Assembly (NCBI GenBank): GCA_002730855.1
Contig: PCBA01000031.1
Location: 1 to 21,212, forward strand
Length of the DNA stretch: 21,212 nt
Direction of reading: 5' to 3'
DNA from: Gammaproteobacteria bacterium
GTDB lineage: Bacteria; Pseudomonadota; Gammaproteobacteria; Magnimaribacterales; Magnimaribacteraceae
A model generated the notes under the pieces. It saw only the letters and a list, made by a program, of their open reading frames with translations. It ran no database searches and had not been told where the DNA came from. Within the stretch, counting starts at the first letter, position 1; every line of letters begins with the position of its first letter. Positions 1 through 7,620 of the stretch are shown here, piece after piece. The translations under genes and the position numbers were made by a program.

Positions 1-1476
1 GTACATGCATCTTTAAGTTTAAGAGAAGCTGGTTACGAAACTATTATGGTGAATTGCAATCCTGAGACAGTCTCTACTGACTATGATATCTCTGATAGAT
101 TATATTTTGAGCCTATAACTATCGAAGACGTTTTGGCCATCACCGATCTTGAAGCCCCTGTGGGGGTAATTGTTCAGTACGGAGGGCAAACTCCTTTAAA
201 AATAGCAGAAGAATTGGAAGCAAACGGAGTACCTATATTGGGCACTTCTCCAGACTCTATAGATTTAGCAGAAGACAGAGGAAGATTTCAGGAATTTGTT
301 AATAAGCTTAATCTAAAACAGCCTCCAAATGGAATAGCCACAAACCTAGAAGATGCTTTGAAAGTTTCCGATACTGTAGGATTTCCTTTAGTAGTTAGGC
401 CCTCATATGTTTTAGGAGGCAGGGCTATGGAGATAGTTTATAAAAAATCAGATCTCGAGAACTATCTTATTGAGGCCGTTCAAGCCAGCTCCAAAAGCCC
501 AGTATTATTAGATGGTTTTTTAAATCAGGCAATAGAGCTAGATATTGAAGCTGTATGTGATGGTAAAGATGTCGTTATAGGGGGAATATTGCAGCACATA
601 GAGCAAGCAGGAATACATTCTGGTGATTCAGCATGTTCTTTACCTCCATACAATCTTCCACAGGGCCTTATAGAAGAGATCTCTAATATAGTTAAATCAA
701 TTGCTCTTGAGATAAAAGCAGTTGGGTTAATTAATGTTCAGCTTGCTTTTCATGAAGGGGAAATTTATATATTAGAAGTAAATCCTAGGGCCTCTAGAAC
801 GATTCCTTTTGTATCTAAATGCATTGGTCGTTCATTAGCAAAAGTAGGAGCCCTCTGTATGGCGGGAGTTTCTTTAAAAGATCAACAATTCACTAATGAA
901 ATAATACCTCCTTATTTTTCTGTTAAGGAGGCAGTGTTTCCTTTTACAAAATTTTTGGGAGTTGATCCTATTTTGGGACCTGAAATGAAATCAACTGGAG
1001 AAGTTATGGGTACGGGGGTTAATTTTTCGGAAGCATATGCTAAAGCTCAATTAGGAGCTGGTGAAAAAATTCCAGATAAAGGATCTGTATTTTTGAGTGT
1101 TAGAGATTCGGATAGGCCTTATGTAGCTGATCTTGCTCAAGAATTTCATGATCTAGGTTTTACAATTATTGCAACCCAAGGAACTGCAAGATCAATTTCT
1201 ACAAAAAATATACCTGTAAAGACAATTAAAAAAGTTGCTGAAGGCAGGCCACATGTTGTTGATGCTATGAAGAATTCTGAAGTTAATTTAATTGTAAATA
1301 CAACAGAAGGTAAGCAATCCATTCTTGATTCTGCTTCTATAAGGAGAACGGCATTAGAAGAAAGAATTTATTGTACGACAACTATTGAAGGGGGAAGGGC
1401 AGTTTGCTCTGTACTTCGAAATAAAGATCTATGGTCGGTAGAGCGCCTACAAGACCTTCATGCTAAAATTAGATAA
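1..1476 (+). CDS. carB: Carbamoyl-phosphate synthase large subunit, C-terminal part (5' end outside window)
   Basis: The reading frame is open from base 1, so the gene is cut by the window edge. About 491 codons are visible, roughly the C-terminal 45% of the usual ~1070-residue protein. CarB makes carbamoyl phosphate from bicarbonate, ATP and glutamine-derived ammonia for pyrimidine and arginine synthesis. The visible part begins at VHASLSLREAGYET and covers the second ATP-grasp half, which phosphorylates carbamate, then the C-terminal MGS-like allosteric domain (from about base 1080). Metal/ATP ligands of the second site are present: the Gln of NVQLAF (739-741), and the Glu and Asn of LEVNPR (775-783). 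The conserved HIEQAG.HSGDSA and PSYVLGGRAMEIVY stretches are intact. greA follows after 2 bp, as in Pseudomonas-type carAB-greA operons. An ATG at 46 is internal, not a start. Identification is by close match to the family over the full visible length. Confidence 0.98.
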   Translation, partial: VHASLSLREAGYETIMVNCNPETVSTDYDISDRLYFEPITIEDVLAITDLEAPVGVIVQYGGQTPLKIAEELEANGVPILGTSPDSIDLAEDRGRFQEFVNKLNLKQPPNGIATNLEDALKVSDTVGFPLVVRPSYVLGGRAMEIVYKKSDLENYLIEAVQASSKSPVLLDGFLNQAIELDIEAVCDGKDVVIGGILQHIEQAGIHSGDSACSLPPYNLPQGLIEEISNIVKSIALEIKAVGLINVQLAFHEGEIYILEVNPRASRTIPFVSKCIGRSLAKVGALCMAGVSLKDQQFTNEIIPPYFSVKEAVFPFTKFLGVDPILGPEMKSTGEVMGTGVNFSEAYAKAQLGAGEKIPDKGSVFLSVRDSDRPYVADLAQEFHDLGFTIIATQGTARSISTKNIPVKTIKKVAEGRPHVVDAMKNSEVNLIVNTTEGKQSILDSASIRRTALEERIYCTTTIEGGRAVCSVLRNKDLWSVERLQDLHAKIR

Positions 1477-1478
1477 TT

Positions 1479-1949
1479 ATGAATCCTATGACTGTGGAGG
1501 GTGAGTCCCTCTTAAGAGAAGAATTAAAGAAACTTAAAAATGAAGAAAGGCCTAGAATAATAGAGGCTATTGCCACAGCAAGAGAGTTTGGGGATTTAAA
1601 AGAAAATGCCGAATACCATGCCGCAAAAGAACAACAAAGCTTAACCGAGGCAAGAATAAAAGATATTGAAGCCAAGTTAAGTAATTCTCAAGTAATTGAT
1701 ATAAGTAAATTAGAGGTAACTGACAAAGTAATTTTCGGAACTACAATTACACTTTTGAATTGTAAGTCTGAAGAAATTTCAACTTATAAGATAGTCGGAG
1801 AAGATGAGGCGGATGCAAAAATAGGTAAGATTTCCTTCGCCTCTCCACTAGCAAAACAAATAATTGGAAAATTTGAAGGAGATGTTGTTAAGGTTGAAGC
1901 TCCAAATGGATCTTTAGAATATGAAATTGACAATGTAGAGTACATATAA
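1479..1949 (+). CDS. greA: Transcription elongation factor GreA
   Basis: The protein has 156 aa, against 158 in E. coli. GreA enters the RNA polymerase secondary channel and stimulates cleavage of backtracked transcripts. The N-terminal coiled coil (about residues 8-75) carries the family core EFGDLKENAEYHAAKEQQ, including the acidic D/E tip that reaches the active site. The C-terminal FKBP-like domain follows and ends in the typical EYEI..VEYI. The start is the ATG at 1479. An alternative ATG at 1488 would trim three residues; the longer form resembles the family N-terminus (..PMT.EG...LREEL), so either is possible. No clear Shine-Dalgarno is seen. carB ends 2 bp upstream and rlmE starts 2 bp downstream. 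The yhbY gene commonly found between greA and rlmE is missing here. Confidence 0.97.
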   Translation: MNPMTVEGESLLREELKKLKNEERPRIIEAIATAREFGDLKENAEYHAAKEQQSLTEARIKDIEAKLSNSQVIDISKLEVTDKVIFGTTITLLNCKSEEISTYKIVGEDEADAKIGKISFASPLAKQIIGKFEGDVVKVEAPNGSLEYEIDNVEYI

Positions 1950-1951
1950 AA

Positions 1952-2566
1952 TTGCCTAATTCACAGAAATCTAATTACAAGGATGGCGACTCTTACACCA
2001 GGAAGTCTAGAGAAGAAGGTTATAGATCAAGGGCTTCTTTTAAACTGAAAGAAATTAACTCTAAAGAATCTTTGCTCAATAAAGGCATGTCTGTTTTAGA
2101 TTTAGGATCTTTTCCAGGTGGCTGGACTCAAGTTAGTAAAGAGTGTGTTGGAAATAGAGGAAAAGTTGTAGGTGTGGATATTAAAGAAATAGTGAAAATC
2201 AATGAATGCCTCTTCATTCATAAATCAATTGATAAATTAACTAAAGAAGATTTCAATAAATTTGAACCGATATTACCTTTTGACCTTGTTTTATCTGATA
2301 TGGCCCCCAATATTAGTGGTATAAGGGAGAGAGATAATGCCCAAATGATTTATCTAATAGATAAGACATTATTTGCTATTGATGCTTTTCTTAAAGTGGG
2401 GGGCTCTGCAGTTATTAAGGTATTCCAAGGAGAAAGTTTGGACTATACTAGGGAAGCCTTGATAGATAGGTTTAAGAAAATTAAAGTTTTTAAGCCTAAA
2501 TCATCTAGATCAAACTCCAGGGAGACTTATATAATAGGTAAAAAATTGGTAAAAGAGAATGAGTGA
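1952..2566 (+). CDS. rlmE: 23S rRNA (uridine-2'-O)-methyltransferase RlmE/FtsJ
   Basis: The protein has 204 aa, against 209 in E. coli. It transfers a methyl group from S-adenosylmethionine to the 2'-OH of a uridine in the 23S rRNA A-loop (U2552 in E. coli). The Rossmann SAM motif LDLGSFPGGW lies at residues 49-58. The K-D-K-E catalytic tetrad is present as K31, D116 (in SDMAPN), K156 (in IKVFQG) and E191 (in SRETYI). The start is a TTG at 1952, two bases after the greA stop; no ATG is available upstream of the conserved RSRASFKLKEI region. The 3' end overlaps ftsH by 8 bp, which suggests translational coupling; rlmE(ftsJ)-ftsH is a conserved pair. Confidence 0.95.
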   Translation: MPNSQKSNYKDGDSYTRKSREEGYRSRASFKLKEINSKESLLNKGMSVLDLGSFPGGWTQVSKECVGNRGKVVGVDIKEIVKINECLFIHKSIDKLTKEDFNKFEPILPFDLVLSDMAPNISGIRERDNAQMIYLIDKTLFAIDAFLKVGGSAVIKVFQGESLDYTREALIDRFKKIKVFKPKSSRSNSRETYIIGKKLVKENE

Positions 2567-4457
2567 ACTAATAAAGAATTTGTTAATGTGGTTGTTTATA
2601 GCAATAACCATTTTCTCTGTTTTAAGTAATTTCAATAACGAATCTTCTGTTCAAGAATTGTCATATTCTGAATTCATTTCTCAAGTTGAAAGCGACCAAG
2701 TTTTAAGTGTTGAGTTTTCTTCAGACAACTATACTTTGAAAGGAAAAACTGTAGATGGTGAAAGTTTTGAGACTGTTAGACCTCCATTCCTGCAAGACGA
2801 TTTAAGTGAAATACTTACGGACCACAGAGTTGCTGTAATTGGTGAAAAGCCAGAAGAACAATCTATTTTTAAACAATTATTAATAGCAAGCTTCCCAATA
2901 TTAATTATTTTGGCAGTATTTATTTTCTTCATGAGGCAAATGCAAGGTGGTCTTGGAGGAAAGTCAGGACCTATGAGTTTTGGGAAAAGTAAAGCAAAAA
3001 TGCTAGAAGGTGGAAAAGTCAAAACTTCTTTTGCTGACGTAGCTGGAATTGAAGAAGCCAAAGAAGAAGTCCAAGAAGTCGTAGACTTCTTAAGAGAACC
3101 ATCTAAGTTTCAAAAATTAGGAGGCAAGATACCGACTGGTATTTTGATGACAGGTTCACCTGGGACAGGAAAAACCTTATTGGCAAGAGCAATAGCCGGT
3201 GAAGCCGGGGTACCATTTTTTAGCATATCAGGTTCTGATTTTGTAGAAATGTTCGTCGGAGTTGGAGCATCTAGAGTAAGAGATATGTTTGATCAAGCTA
3301 AAAGACAATCTCCATGTATCGTATTTATAGATGAAATTGATGCTGTTGGTAGGCATAGAGGGGCCGGAATGGGTGGCGGTCATGACGAAAGAGAGCAGAC
3401 CCTTAATCAATTATTGGTAGAAATGGATGGTTTTGAAGACAATCAGGCAATAATTATCATTGCTGCGACCAATAGACCGGATGTATTAGATCCTGCATTA
3501 TTGAGGCCAGGAAGATTTGACAGACAAGTGGTTGTTCCTCTCCCTGATATAAGAGGAAGAGAGCAGATATTAAAAGTGCATATGAAGAAAGTTCCTATTG
3601 CTGAAGATGTAGAAGCTTCAGTTATTGCGAGAGGAACTCCAGGGTTTTCAGGAGCTGATTTAGCTAATTTAGTCAATGAAGCAGCTTTAGTGGCTGCTCG
3701 TACTGCAAAAAAATTAGTTGGAATGGAGCAAATGGAATTTGCTAAAGATAAGGTGATGATGGGATCAGAGAGAAGATCTATGGTTATGTCAGATGAAGAG
3801 AAATTAAAGACTGCTTATCATGAATCGGGTCACGCCATAGTAGGCAGATGTCTCAAAGAACACGACCCAATATACAAAGTGACTATCATTCCTAGAGGCA
3901 GAGCTTTAGGGGTAACTATGTTTTTACCTGAAGAAGATAAATATAGTTTCAGCCATCAACATATTTTAGACAGAATTTGTGGCTTATACGGAGGAAGAGT
4001 AGCTGAGGAGCTTATTTATGGAGAAAAAGGAGTTACTACTGGCGCCTCAAACGATATAGAAAGAGCAACAGAATTAGCACACAACATGGTTACAAAATGG
4101 GGACTCTCAGATAAATTAGGCCCTGTAAAGTATGGAGATGAAAGTGATGAGCCTTTTTTAGGCAGGACTGCCGGGACATCTAAACAAGGAATCTCTGATG
4201 AGACTGCTTCAGAAATAGATAAAGAGGTTAAAAATATACTTTCAAATTGTTATCAAATAGCAAAAGATGTTCTAACTAAGAATATGGAAGCTTTACATAA
4301 GATGTCCAAGGCACTGATGGATTATGAGACTTTAAATGTTAACCAGATAGATGACATTATGGCCGGTGGGGAACCAAGAGCCCCTGAATCTCCAGAAGAT
4401 TCATCAACAAAAGATCCTAAAGAGAGCTCTTTAGGAGGGGCTGCTGAACAAAATTAA
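2559..4457 (+). CDS. ftsH: ATP-dependent zinc metalloprotease FtsH
   Basis: The protein has 632 aa (E. coli 644). FtsH is a hexameric inner-membrane AAA+ protease that degrades regulators and damaged membrane proteins, and in enterobacteria LpxC. Two membrane segments lie at about 6-23 and 106-125, flanking a short periplasmic domain. The AAA module has Walker A GSPGTGKT (199-206; the family mostly has GPPGTGKT), the pore loop MFVGVG (231-236), Walker B IVFIDEID (254-261) and an arginine-finger region ATNRPDVLDPALLRPGRFDR (303-322). The zinc site is HESGH (421-425, catalytic E422), with D499 in TTGASNDIERAT as the likely third ligand. The C-terminal tail after 603 is polar and Pro/Ser rich. 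The start overlaps rlmE by 8 bp. folP, the usual next gene, is absent, and glmM follows after 49 bp. Confidence 0.98.
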   Translation: MSELIKNLLMWLFIAITIFSVLSNFNNESSVQELSYSEFISQVESDQVLSVEFSSDNYTLKGKTVDGESFETVRPPFLQDDLSEILTDHRVAVIGEKPEEQSIFKQLLIASFPILIILAVFIFFMRQMQGGLGGKSGPMSFGKSKAKMLEGGKVKTSFADVAGIEEAKEEVQEVVDFLREPSKFQKLGGKIPTGILMTGSPGTGKTLLARAIAGEAGVPFFSISGSDFVEMFVGVGASRVRDMFDQAKRQSPCIVFIDEIDAVGRHRGAGMGGGHDEREQTLNQLLVEMDGFEDNQAIIIIAATNRPDVLDPALLRPGRFDRQVVVPLPDIRGREQILKVHMKKVPIAEDVEASVIARGTPGFSGADLANLVNEAALVAARTAKKLVGMEQMEFAKDKVMMGSERRSMVMSDEEKLKTAYHESGHAIVGRCLKEHDPIYKVTIIPRGRALGVTMFLPEEDKYSFSHQHILDRICGLYGGRVAEELIYGEKGVTTGASNDIERATELAHNMVTKWGLSDKLGPVKYGDESDEPFLGRTAGTSKQGISDETASEIDKEVKNILSNCYQIAKDVLTKNMEALHKMSKALMDYETLNVNQIDDIMAGGEPRAPESPEDSSTKDPKESSLGGAAEQN

Positions 4458-4490
4458 CACCTAGTTTTAATTTTATCTTATTTTTTAATG

Positions 4491-4496
4491 TAAAAT
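4491..4496 (+). promoter_or_regulatory. Possible -10 element upstream of glmM
   Basis: TAAAAT lies in the 49-bp AT-rich ftsH-glmM gap, 10 bases before the glmM ATG. No convincing -35 is seen at 16-18 bp upstream (only TAATTT or TTAATT). If it is used, the leader would be about 4 nt and lack a ribosome binding site. This could be chance in AT-rich DNA, and glmM may simply be read from upstream. Confidence 0.22.
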
Positions 4497-4506
4497 TATC
4501 TTCCAA

Positions 4507-5871
4507 ATGAAGAACCTAATTCCATTTAAAAAAATAGCTAAGGCAAACCAATCACCTTTAAGTAAAGATAGAAGGTTTGGAACTGACGGTATAAGAGGCC
4601 CGGTATTTTCGACAATGAACCCCATATTTGTTACTAAGCTAGGGTGGGCAGCTGGTTCAGTCTTAAAAGAAGAGGGTATTTCAAAAGTTCTTATAGGTAA
4701 AGATACTCGTATCTCAGGTTACATGCTTGAATCAGCACTTCAAGCAGGATTTATCTCTTCGGGAATGGATGTTACTTTGTTAGGTCCTTTGCCTACCCCA
4801 GGGGTTTCTTTTCTTGCAAATTCAAATAATCAAGTAGGTGTTGTAATAAGCGCTTCTCATAATCTTTTTGAAGATAATGGTATTAAGTTTTTTAATAAGA
4901 ATGGTCAAAAGTTATCTTCAGAATTAGAGAACAGAATAGAAAGAAAAATAACCCAAGACATAATGCCAGTAAAGTCTATAAGTCTAGGTAAGGCAGATAG
5001 AATGAATGATGCTCAAGGCAGGTATATAGAGTTTTGTAAATCTAGTTTTTCTAATTTAGATTTAAGTGGATTATCTCTCCTTTTGGATTGTGCTAACGGT
5101 GCAACTTATTCAGTAGCGCCAAAAGTTTTTGAAGAATTAGGGGCTACAGTACATAGTGTAGGTGTAGACCCAGATGGTATAAATATTAATCAAAATTGTG
5201 GCTCAACTAACCCTGAAAATTTGAGAAAAGAGATACTAAAGGGTAATTTTGACTTAGGAATTGCTTTCGATGGTGATGGAGATAGGGTTACAACAGTTTC
5301 GAAGGAAGGAAAGATATTAGATGGAGACGATCTTCTTTACATACTTTCTCAGGGTGTAAATAAGCACGGAGGAATAGTAGGAACTTTAATGTCAAACAAA
5401 TCACTTGAAGTCCACTTCGACGAGGTAAATATAGAATTTATACGAGCCAATGTTGGTGACAAGTATGTACTAGAAAAGCTTTTAGAAAAAGGTTGGAGTC
5501 TTGGAGGAGAGCCATCTGGCCATATACTCTGTCTAGATGCGGCTCCTACTGGAGACGCAATAATTGCTGCATTAAAATTATTAGATTCACTGCAAGTTAG
5601 TAATTTTGATATAGAAAGCTCTTTACGAGGTTTTAATAAATTTCCTCAAACTTTAATAAATTTAAATGTTGGAGATCCTAATAGGATTATTATTAATAGC
5701 AATTTCTGGTCTGAAGTGACAGAAATAGAAAGGAAATTATCGGATAAAGGAAGGGTTCTAATAAGGCCGTCTGGAACAGAGCCTCTTATAAGAATAATGG
5801 TAGAGTCTGAGTCTCAACATGCAGCGGAAGATTATGCTAATCACTTGGCTAAAGTAGCTTCCGAAATATGA
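4507..5871 (+). CDS. glmM: Phosphoglucosamine mutase GlmM
   Basis: The protein has 454 aa (E. coli 445). It converts glucosamine-6-phosphate to glucosamine-1-phosphate for UDP-GlcNAc, peptidoglycan and LPS synthesis. The N-terminal RRFGTDGIRG starts at residue 22, so there is an extra N-terminal segment of about 17 residues, rich in Lys/Phe, with no later Met before the domain. The phosphoserine loop is ISASHNLF (114-121), with the predicted phospho-Ser at S117. The usual Pro after ASHN is Leu here. The Mg-binding DGDGDR is at 255-260, the sugar-binding GEPSGH at 334-339 and the phosphate-binding RPSGTEPLIR at 420-429. The gene overlaps tpiA by 4 bp (ATGA). In E. coli folP sits directly upstream; here ftsH does. 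Confidence 0.97.
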   Translation: MKNLIPFKKIAKANQSPLSKDRRFGTDGIRGPVFSTMNPIFVTKLGWAAGSVLKEEGISKVLIGKDTRISGYMLESALQAGFISSGMDVTLLGPLPTPGVSFLANSNNQVGVVISASHNLFEDNGIKFFNKNGQKLSSELENRIERKITQDIMPVKSISLGKADRMNDAQGRYIEFCKSSFSNLDLSGLSLLLDCANGATYSVAPKVFEELGATVHSVGVDPDGININQNCGSTNPENLRKEILKGNFDLGIAFDGDGDRVTTVSKEGKILDGDDLLYILSQGVNKHGGIVGTLMSNKSLEVHFDEVNIEFIRANVGDKYVLEKLLEKGWSLGGEPSGHILCLDAAPTGDAIIAALKLLDSLQVSNFDIESSLRGFNKFPQTLINLNVGDPNRIIINSNFWSEVTEIERKLSDKGRVLIRPSGTEPLIRIMVESESQHAAEDYANHLAKVASEI

Positions 5872-6596
5872 TTATTGCAAATTGGAAGATGAATGGCTCA
5901 AAAGATCTAATTAAAGATTGGATAACTTCTGTCTCAGAAAATATTAAGATTCAAGATGAAAAAGAGTGTGTGTTTTGTCCGCCTGTTGGTTATTTAAACT
6001 TATCAATTGAGTTAATAAAAGAAAAAGAATTGGGTATAAAGCTTGGTTCTCAACTTATAGAATCTAACCTTTCGCAACCTTTGACAGGCGGAGTAAGCCC
6101 AGAAATGCTTGTAGACCTGGGTTGTGAATATGCAATTATTGGTCATTCAGAACAAAGAACTTATTACAATGAAAACGATAGCCAATTAATAAATAAGATT
6201 GAAGCTGCAATAGAGGAAAATATAAAACCTATCTATTGTATAGGTGAAAATAGTGAGCAAAAGAAGAACGGAACGAAGCAAGAGGTTTTGATGAAACAGT
6301 TAGATTTAATAAAATCTAATTATCTATCACATTTAGTAGTAGCTTACGAGCCCATTTGGGCGATAGGAACAGGAGAAAACGCTGAAGTCTCACATATAAA
6401 TGAAACACATGCTTTTATAAAAGAGTATATAAAAACAATAAGTAATACTGCTAACGAAATTCCAGTAGTATATGGAGGTAGTGTAAACTTAAACAATTAT
6501 AAGGAGATATATTCCTCAGAGTTGGTAAATGGCCTATTGATTGGAGGTGCATCTCTAGAACCAATTAACTTTTCAATAATTTATAATCAGTCTTAA
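5868..6596 (+). CDS. tpiA: Triosephosphate isomerase
   Basis: The protein has 242 aa, slightly shorter than the ~250-residue family norm. It interconverts dihydroxyacetone phosphate and glyceraldehyde-3-phosphate in central carbon metabolism. Catalytic residues are visible: N5 and K7 in ANWKMNG, H93 in IIGHSEQR and E161 in AYEPIWAIGTG, with the mobile loop 6 just after. The phosphate-binding YGGSVN is at 202-207 and LIGGASL at 224-230. The start is the ATG that overlaps the glmM stop (ATGA), so translation is probably coupled. The protein begins almost directly at the first beta strand, a minimal N-terminus. secG starts 2 bp after its stop, matching the glmM-tpiA-secG order of many gammaproteobacteria. 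Confidence 0.97.
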   Translation: MIIANWKMNGSKDLIKDWITSVSENIKIQDEKECVFCPPVGYLNLSIELIKEKELGIKLGSQLIESNLSQPLTGGVSPEMLVDLGCEYAIIGHSEQRTYYNENDSQLINKIEAAIEENIKPIYCIGENSEQKKNGTKQEVLMKQLDLIKSNYLSHLVVAYEPIWAIGTGENAEVSHINETHAFIKEYIKTISNTANEIPVVYGGSVNLNNYKEIYSSELVNGLLIGGASLEPINFSIIYNQS

Positions 6597-6598
6597 TA

Positions 6599-6907
6599 AT
6601 GGAAAACTTACTAATATTTATTTACATACTAATTTCAATTTCTTTAATTCTATTAATTCTTCTACAACAAGGTAGAGGATCTGATATAGGAAGTGCATTT
6701 GGAGCAGGCTCTAGCAACACAATGTTCGGTGCTTCGAGTTCTTCAAACCCTTTAACTAAAGCAACAGCTTTCCTCTCCGCTGTATTCTTAATTCTGAGTC
6801 TATCTATAACCTATATTTCCAGGAATTCTAGTGAAGAAGTCTTGATTGAAGAAGATACGCTAAAAGTAGAGGAGACAGGAATACTTCCTGAGAATCCTCC
6901 CGATTAG
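6599..6907 (+). CDS. secG: Preprotein translocase subunit SecG
   Basis: The protein has 102 aa (E. coli 110). SecG is the small two-pass subunit of the SecYEG channel and assists SecA-driven export. TM1 is at about residues 3-22 and ends in the family motif LLQQGRGSDIGSAFG. A Gly/Ser-rich cytoplasmic loop follows (..GASSSSNPLTKAT), then TM2 at about 57-76. The C-terminal tail is acidic. The gene begins 2 bp after tpiA, and tRNA-Leu(GAG) starts 6 bp after its stop. That is the secG-leuU arrangement of E. coli, so the tRNA is likely cut out of the secG transcript. Confidence 0.95.
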   Translation: MENLLIFIYILISISLILLILLQQGRGSDIGSAFGAGSSNTMFGASSSSNPLTKATAFLSAVFLILSLSITYISRNSSEEVLIEEDTLKVEETGILPENPPD

Positions 6908-6913
6908 CTTATT

Positions 6914-6999
6914 GCCGAAGTGGTGGAACTGGTAGACACGCTACCTTGAGGGGGTAGTGAGCATTGCTCGTGGAGGTTCGAATCCTCTCTTCGGCACCA
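6914..6999 (+). tRNA. leuU: tRNA-Leu (anticodon GAG)
   Basis: This is an 86-nt class II tRNA with an encoded CCA (6997-6999). The acceptor GCCGAAG (6914-6920) pairs perfectly with CTTCGGC (6989-6995), with discriminator A6996. The anticodon stem CTACC/GGTAG encloses loop TTGAGGG with anticodon GAG (6948-6950), reading CUC/CUU. A long variable arm and a GGTTCGAATCC T-arm are present. It follows secG by 6 bp and has no promoter of its own that I can see. Position and anticodon match E. coli leuU. Confidence 0.97.
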
Positions 7000-7008
7000 T
7001 AATCTTTC

Positions 7009-7037
7009 TTGACCCTTTCTTGTCATAAATCTATACT
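7009..7037 (+). promoter_or_regulatory. Sigma70-type promoter for tRNA-fMet and the rimP-nusA-infB operon
   Basis: The -35 TTGACC (7009-7014) and -10 TATACT (7032-7037) are separated by exactly 17 bp. Each has five of six consensus bases. The next bases, TCGCTCCC, form a GC-rich discriminator in otherwise AT-rich DNA, the feature linked in E. coli to ppGpp/DksA repression of stable-RNA promoters. Predicted transcription start is about 7044-7045, 6-7 nt before the mature tRNA. It lies between two tRNA genes, where the E. coli metY promoter also lies. Confidence 0.8.
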
Positions 7038-7050
7038 TCGCTCCCTTTGA

Positions 7051-7127
<77 letters not shown>

Positions 7128-7132
7128 ATAGT

Positions 7133-7153
7133 AAGCCCTTTATGGGCTTTTTT
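7133..7153 (+). terminator. Intrinsic terminator between tRNA-fMet and rimP
   Basis: Stem AAGCCC (7133-7138), loop TTTAT and GGGCTT (7144-7149) run into a six-T tract (7148-7153). It starts 5 nt after the tRNA CCA end and stops 12 nt before the rimP ATG. It would end most tRNA transcripts and leave rimP-pnp dependent on readthrough, a layout also known between metY and the downstream operon in E. coli. Confidence 0.8.
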
Positions 7154-7165
7154 ATTAAGTAAGAA

Positions 7166-7609
7166 ATGGATACTAAATATATAAAAGAGATACTAACTAA
7201 AGATATAGGTTCTTTAGGGTGTGAGATTTGGGGAATTGAATTCTTTGGGAAGCATTCTAATCAAACATTAAGGATATACATTGATAAGACAAATGGTATA
7301 TCTATACATGATTGCGAAAAGGTAAGCAGGCACGTAACTAAAGTGCTTGATGCAGAAGACCATTTTTCTAATAAATATCTACTAGAGGTTTCTTCACCCG
7401 GAATTGATAGGAGATTCTTTTTTAATGAACAGTATAGAAAATACCTAGATAATTACTTAAAGGTTAAGTTTATTGATAGTGAGGAAAATAAAAGGACCAT
7501 AAGCGGGGTATTGACTAAGACTAATGAAACTAATATTTTTGTTGAATCTGGAGAAGAAATCATGGAAATCCCTTTTTCTTCTATTATTCAAGCAAATCTT
7601 ATAATGTAA
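7166..7609 (+). CDS. rimP: Ribosome maturation factor RimP
   Basis: The protein has 147 aa (E. coli 150). RimP binds free 30S subunits and assists assembly of the S12/central pseudoknot region. The N-terminal domain carries the recognisable G.EIWGIEF.....LRIYIDK..GI.I.DCE..SR core (about residues 17-57), followed by YLLEVSSPGIDR (about 71-82), the strongest family signature. The C-terminal SH3-like domain holds the ISGVLT...ETNIFVE segment. The start ATG lies 13 nt after the terminator T-tract, and only a weak purine run (AAGTAAGAA) precedes it. It opens the rimP-nusA-infB block; nusA follows after 11 bp. Confidence 0.95.
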   Translation: MDTKYIKEILTKDIGSLGCEIWGIEFFGKHSNQTLRIYIDKTNGISIHDCEKVSRHVTKVLDAEDHFSNKYLLEVSSPGIDRRFFFNEQYRKYLDNYLKVKFIDSEENKRTISGVLTKTNETNIFVESGEEIMEIPFSSIIQANLIM

Positions 7610-7620
7610 GAGGTTGAAGA

